64,000 nucleotides of DNA from Camillea tinctor (taxonomy: Eukaryota; Ascomycota; Sordariomycetes; Xylariales; Xylariaceae): contig MU394069.1 in assembly GCA_022578605.1 (NCBI GenBank), forward strand, positions 310,001 to 374,000, given 5' to 3'. A program made the position numbers and the translations under genes. Of the stretch, positions 60,352 through 64,000 are shown piece after piece. Every line of letters starts with the position of its first letter. Within the stretch, counting starts at the first letter, position 1. The notes under the pieces were generated by a model. The model searched no databases and was not told the DNA's origin. It saw nothing but the letters and a program-made list of their open reading frames with translations.

Positions 60352-61531
60352 ATCGAGGTTATGAGGATGAGGAGCCACTAGGGAATACTGCCGCCTTCAT
60401 CAAGTGTCAACCAGAATAGGAAAAGATCACCCTCTCGTGACTTGTAAAACAATAAAGGCCGCTAATGCCAGTGCAATAGCACCTAAGTAAATATAAGTTC
60501 TTATATGGAAGGTATTTGAGTTAACATCCACTTGCATAGCTCATATGCATAGGGCTGCATTGTTGAGTTGTTTACAAGTGGTTACCATCGCCATGGTGTA
60601 AGCATAGTTTAAGAGGAAATCTCACAAATTATGCCCGTTTAGGCTCGCCGATATGAATGATGACCTCTGCATATCAGAAGTCTGCAGTAACCCGGAACAA
60701 TCCCTAAACTTCCCTGCGCGGGAAAGAAGAAAAGAAAACAGAACACGGACACAGCGACCTAGGTTAGATCTTTAGCCACACCCAGCGGCGGGTCCCACTT
60801 CGGACTTGTAACGTAGGCCGAACATTATCGTGTACTCACAATCAAATTCTACCTAGCGGTAGGCCGGTGGTGTGAACAAGAAGCCGTCCGTGGGCCCTGG
60901 TTCGGGTTAAAGATGAAACAATTTGGCTCAGATGGTGTGGCACCAAATTATCTATAGACTAGATAACCCGATGCGTATAGTTCTCTTGGAGAGAAGCCTA
61001 GATCTTGTCGAGGCCCATTCGTCATTCTGATTAGCTATCTTACGGCATAGCAAAGCCAATCAAACCCCCGGTATATCTAGGTATGGTAATAGTCGATCAT
61101 CCCCATCAGGGCTCGGCGAAAGTCCGAGTTATGCACTATGTACATAATTCAACGTACAATGGGGTTGCATTCTCTTGATCAATCCCCCCTTATTACGACG
61201 TTGACCGAGATCTGTATCCATATCACAACCTTAGACAGTGGGGAAAGGCCAATAGGAATCCGGGCATTGAATATATGTAGCTGCGGGATGAGGCCCTATC
61301 CATTCCGAACTATATCCCGTAGCTTGCTCCGGGATCCACAACACTTTATAAGTATCCGAGTCGGACATCAGATAGTCCGTTTCGCTGTTCATAAGAATAG
61401 CGAATTGCTTCAGGGAAAACTCTTTTTAAAGACTGTTCATCGCCATTGATTTTCGAATTCTCTAATCATCAACCTGCTAATTACACATATTTGAACCACA
61501 TTATAAGATTTTCAAACTACATCCAATCACT

Positions 61532-63410
61532 ATGGTGTCCCCATCAGCTATCCCTTCCATAGAGGGTTGGGAGCAATGGATGCCTCATCCAGATGCTGTC
61601 CAGACATTGCCCTATATTGTCACCGCCATCTTGGTGGTGATCGGCGTGATGACCTTTGGATCTTCCAAATCGAACTCGAATATCCCTATGTTGAACCCGG
61701 TTAAGTCGTTCTCGTTGACCTATACCGACGCTAAGGTAAGATAGAAACCTCTCGTCACTATGTTTTGGTAAGCCAAGAACTAACATCATCTTCTTCGAAG
61801 AAAATCTTCACGAGTTCGAGCCGTAAACTCTTGGAACAGGGAAAAGCACTCTATTCTGGAAAAGCCTACCGCATGATAACCGACTTAGGGGAAGTAACCA
61901 TTCTTCCCAGCTCAGTCGCTGACGAAATTCGGAATGAGCCCAAGATGGATTTCACCAAGGCCACATATATTGTATGTTGATCTACTGGAGTTGATTTCGT
62001 TGTACTAACGTACAATTTGTAGGACCTCCACGGAAAGATACCCGGGTTTCAAGGGTTAGCCCTTGATATTATAGATTCTGCAGCACTCGTCCATGTTGCG
62101 AGAAAGCAGCTCACTAAGTCCCTTGGTATGTCGGTGGTGTATCACATAAAATAGAGAAAATATAAGTGGCTAATACGGGAATATTCTGGACACAGCCAAA
62201 GTTACTGAGACTCTCTCTGAAGAGGCTACAATTGCATTTTCGACCAACTTGGGCGACTCAACAGGTAGGCTGGATCCTACTAGGAAATTCCCACATTAAT
62301 TCCACTCGCTTACGGGAAACAGAGTGGAAGAAGATCCATGCTAAGCCGGCGGTTCTCGATATAATTTCTCGGATTTCTTCACGGGTCTTCCTTGGCGATG
62401 AGCTATGCCGCAACGAAGAGTGGCTCCGAATCACGAAGTCCTACACCGTAACTGTCTTCACTGCTGCCGCAAAGCTACGATTGTTCCCCGCCGTAATTCA
62501 AGCTGTGGTTCACTGGTTCGTGCCTGAGTGTCAGCAGCTGAGAGCCCTACACGCTCGTGCCAGAGAAATCATTACACCTGTGATCGAGAAGCGCAAGCAG
62601 ATTAAGAAGGAGGCCGTCGCAAAAGGAGAATCGATCCCGAAATTCAACGATGCTATTGAGTGGTTTGAGGAGGAAGCGAAGAAGCCAAACTACGACCCTG
62701 CTAACTTCCAGTTGTGCTTGTCCGTCGTCGCGATTCACACTAGTTCCGATCTCATGCAGCAAGTTATACTGGATCTCGCCGAAAACCCCCAATTCATCGA
62801 GCCGATTCGGGAAGAAATTGTGAAGGTCCTGCGTGCTGAGGGCTGGAAGAAGACCGCGCTCTACAACATGAAGCTACTGGATAGTGCCATTAAGGAGTCC
62901 CAGCGCCGGAAGCCCATCGGCTTGAGTAAGAGTCCCCTAGACCAGATCATTATATATTATTTACTAACTGGCCTAGCCTCTATGCGTCGGTTCGTTACGG
63001 ATGATATCACTCTATCTAATGGTGTAAGCCTCAAATACGGCGACCGCGTCGTAGTCGACTCGACCAATATGTGGGACTCCAAGAAATACGAGAACCCGCT
63101 TGCATATAACCCGTACCGCTTCCTGGAGATGCGCTCGAAGCCAGAAACAGAGAACATGGCGCTCCTCGTCGCGACCAGCGCAGGCCACCTGGGCTTCGGA
63201 CACGGCGAGCACTCGTGCCCGGGTCGCTTCTTCGCTGCTAACGAGATCAAGATCGCGCTGTGCCACATGCTGATCAAGTACGAGTGGAAGCTTGCTCCTG
63301 GCAGTAGCACCGAGCCTAACGTTAACGGGTTGGACCTGAGCGCGAATCTTGAGGCAGAGCTATTGGTGCGGCGCCGCCAGAACATGGAGATCGATATTGA
63401 TTCGATATAA
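61532..63410 (+). CDS. Cytochrome P450 monooxygenase (CYP68/ent-kaurene oxidase-like)
   Basis: ER-anchored heme monooxygenase, probably in secondary metabolism. Six exons, 61532-61735, 61801-61971, 62023-62125, 62196-62264, 62323-62925 and 62977-63410, give 527 residues; introns are 65, 51, 70, 58 and 51 nt, with CTAA branch sites. Exon 4 (AKVTETLSEEATIAFSTNLG) is only visible after splicing. The N-terminal membrane anchor is about residues 25-45 (LPYIVTAILVVIGVMTFG). An I-helix region reads VAIHTSSD; the K-helix is ESQR (Glu374, Arg377); ANPYRF-like YNPYRFLEMR; and the heme-binding loop is GFGHGEHSCPGRFFA with Cys at about 464. The motifs ESQRRKPIGL and ITLSNGVSLKYGDRV are typical of fungal CYP68-like and kaurene-oxidase-like P450s. 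No synthase gene is in this window, so the substrate stays open; more of a cluster could lie to the right. Confidence 0.93.
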
Positions 63411-64000
63411 TGCGCAGCATAGCGTCGTATTGCATCAGCGTGTAGATTAGCGTTCTCCTTTTCATCTAGATTATTAGACTCTCCTCTGGAGGAAGCGATA
63501 GTGGCCGGCCCTTAGGATTTGTGGGTATAGCAGGACAGGTTATGTGGCGCGAATATGTAAAGGGTAATGGTGTCTATTGTTTTCCGTTTGGGTACGTTTC
63601 TTGTGCATATGGTACATTCGTTGGCTCTCAGATTTCTGATGGGTCGTTCACTTTCCTTTGTTAGCAGGTGGAAGTAAAAGGCAGGATGTTGATGCTCTGG
63701 TAATTTGGGTGTTATATAGGAAGGCTTACCTAGGTACTTAGCTGAACAAGCACCATTCTTGCAGCATCAACTATTCAAATTTTCTACTTAGCAGACAAGA
63801 AATATATTAATGATATAATGTGAAGTTGCTAAAACCAGTTTAATGCCTTTTGACTTTCTGGAACCTAGTCAGTGATATTTCAAGGGAAGTAAGTGCTTAA
63901 ACGCAAATAAGACTGCGAGACCCGGACGGCGGGCAAAAGAACTCTGTATTCTTAGGACTACAAAGACATACTAATAAATTCTTCTTGGTTACCTAGGTAG
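63411..64000. other. P450 3' flank
   Basis: Untranslated and intergenic sequence; TACCTAGGTA words at 63727-63736 and 63990-64000. No gene. Confidence 0.5.

Larger units (their letters stand above)
56972..61531. other. Gene-poor interval with repeats and an assembly gap
   Basis: No convincing gene in 4.5 kb. It contains LTR-like copy 2 (57690-57980), microsatellites, TAGGTA words near 58120, and a poorly assembled zone at 60115-60351. A 103-codon frame at 61138-61449 has no motif. The 150 bases before 61532 include a likely TATA-poor promoter of the P450. Confidence 0.5.

Noticed and set aside
60000..60381. Proline-rich frames across the homopolymer zone
   Set aside because: Artefacts of G/C runs and undetermined bases.
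1..64000. CRISPR arrays, operons, Shine-Dalgarno sites, rRNA genes
   Set aside because: None seen; the DNA is fungal nuclear with spliced single genes.

Overview
The window looks like nuclear DNA of a filamentous ascomycete (Pezizomycotina, probably a Sordariomycete). The evidence is short GT-AG introns of about 50-170 nt with CTRAY-type branch points, an AT-rich mutated-repeat block, pyrimidine-rich leaders, and fungal families: a PNP-NACHT-ankyrin NLR, a LysM/GH18 chitinase, Pex13, an Fcy2-type NCS1 permease and a MEP ammonium transporter. No species can be named from the sequence alone. Gene models were spliced by eye. For the multi-exon calls the exon lengths sum to a multiple of three and end at a stop; exceptions are stated.

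Layout. 1-4950 is a gene-free, extremely AT-rich block, a mutated repeat with an unusual base context. 4950-19288 is gene-sparse. It holds one single-pass membrane protein (6331-7131, -) and one 77-residue secreted cysteine peptide precursor (12154-12446, -) missed by length-based ORF calling. 19289-27481 is a housekeeping and transport stretch: purine-cytosine permease (+), PEX13 (-) with a small hypothetical frame directly behind it, and an ammonium transporter (-). 29318-33062 is a PNP-NACHT-ANK NLR (+), a candidate incompatibility or defence receptor. 33826-38662 is a 1496-residue LysM-LysM-ChtBD1-GH18 subgroup C-type chitinase (-). 39770-41992 is a polytopic membrane protein with a MIR-like segment (+). 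42510-43319 is an acidic, SUKH-like soluble protein (+). 44954-45744 is a small secreted protein (+).

46600-48044 is a decayed FAD monooxygenase, followed by an intact short-chain dehydrogenase (49037-50193, +). 52780-54252 and 55317-56971 are two tandem F-box/ankyrin paralogues (+). A gene-poor stretch follows, with a low-quality assembly gap at 60255-60264. The window ends with a six-exon cytochrome P450 (61532-63410, +).

How it fits together. No co-regulated operon-like unit is evident. The themes are nutrient uptake (nucleobase and ammonium), self/non-self or defence surveillance (NLR, F-box/ANK pair), chitin attack, and secreted candidate effectors lying in repeat-influenced, gene-poor DNA. 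Two degenerate LTR-like repeats (about 50200-50490 and 57690-57980) share an internal sequence and a terminal hairpin; the same hairpin occurs at the edge of the AT-rich block. This suggests an old retroelement family shaped the region.
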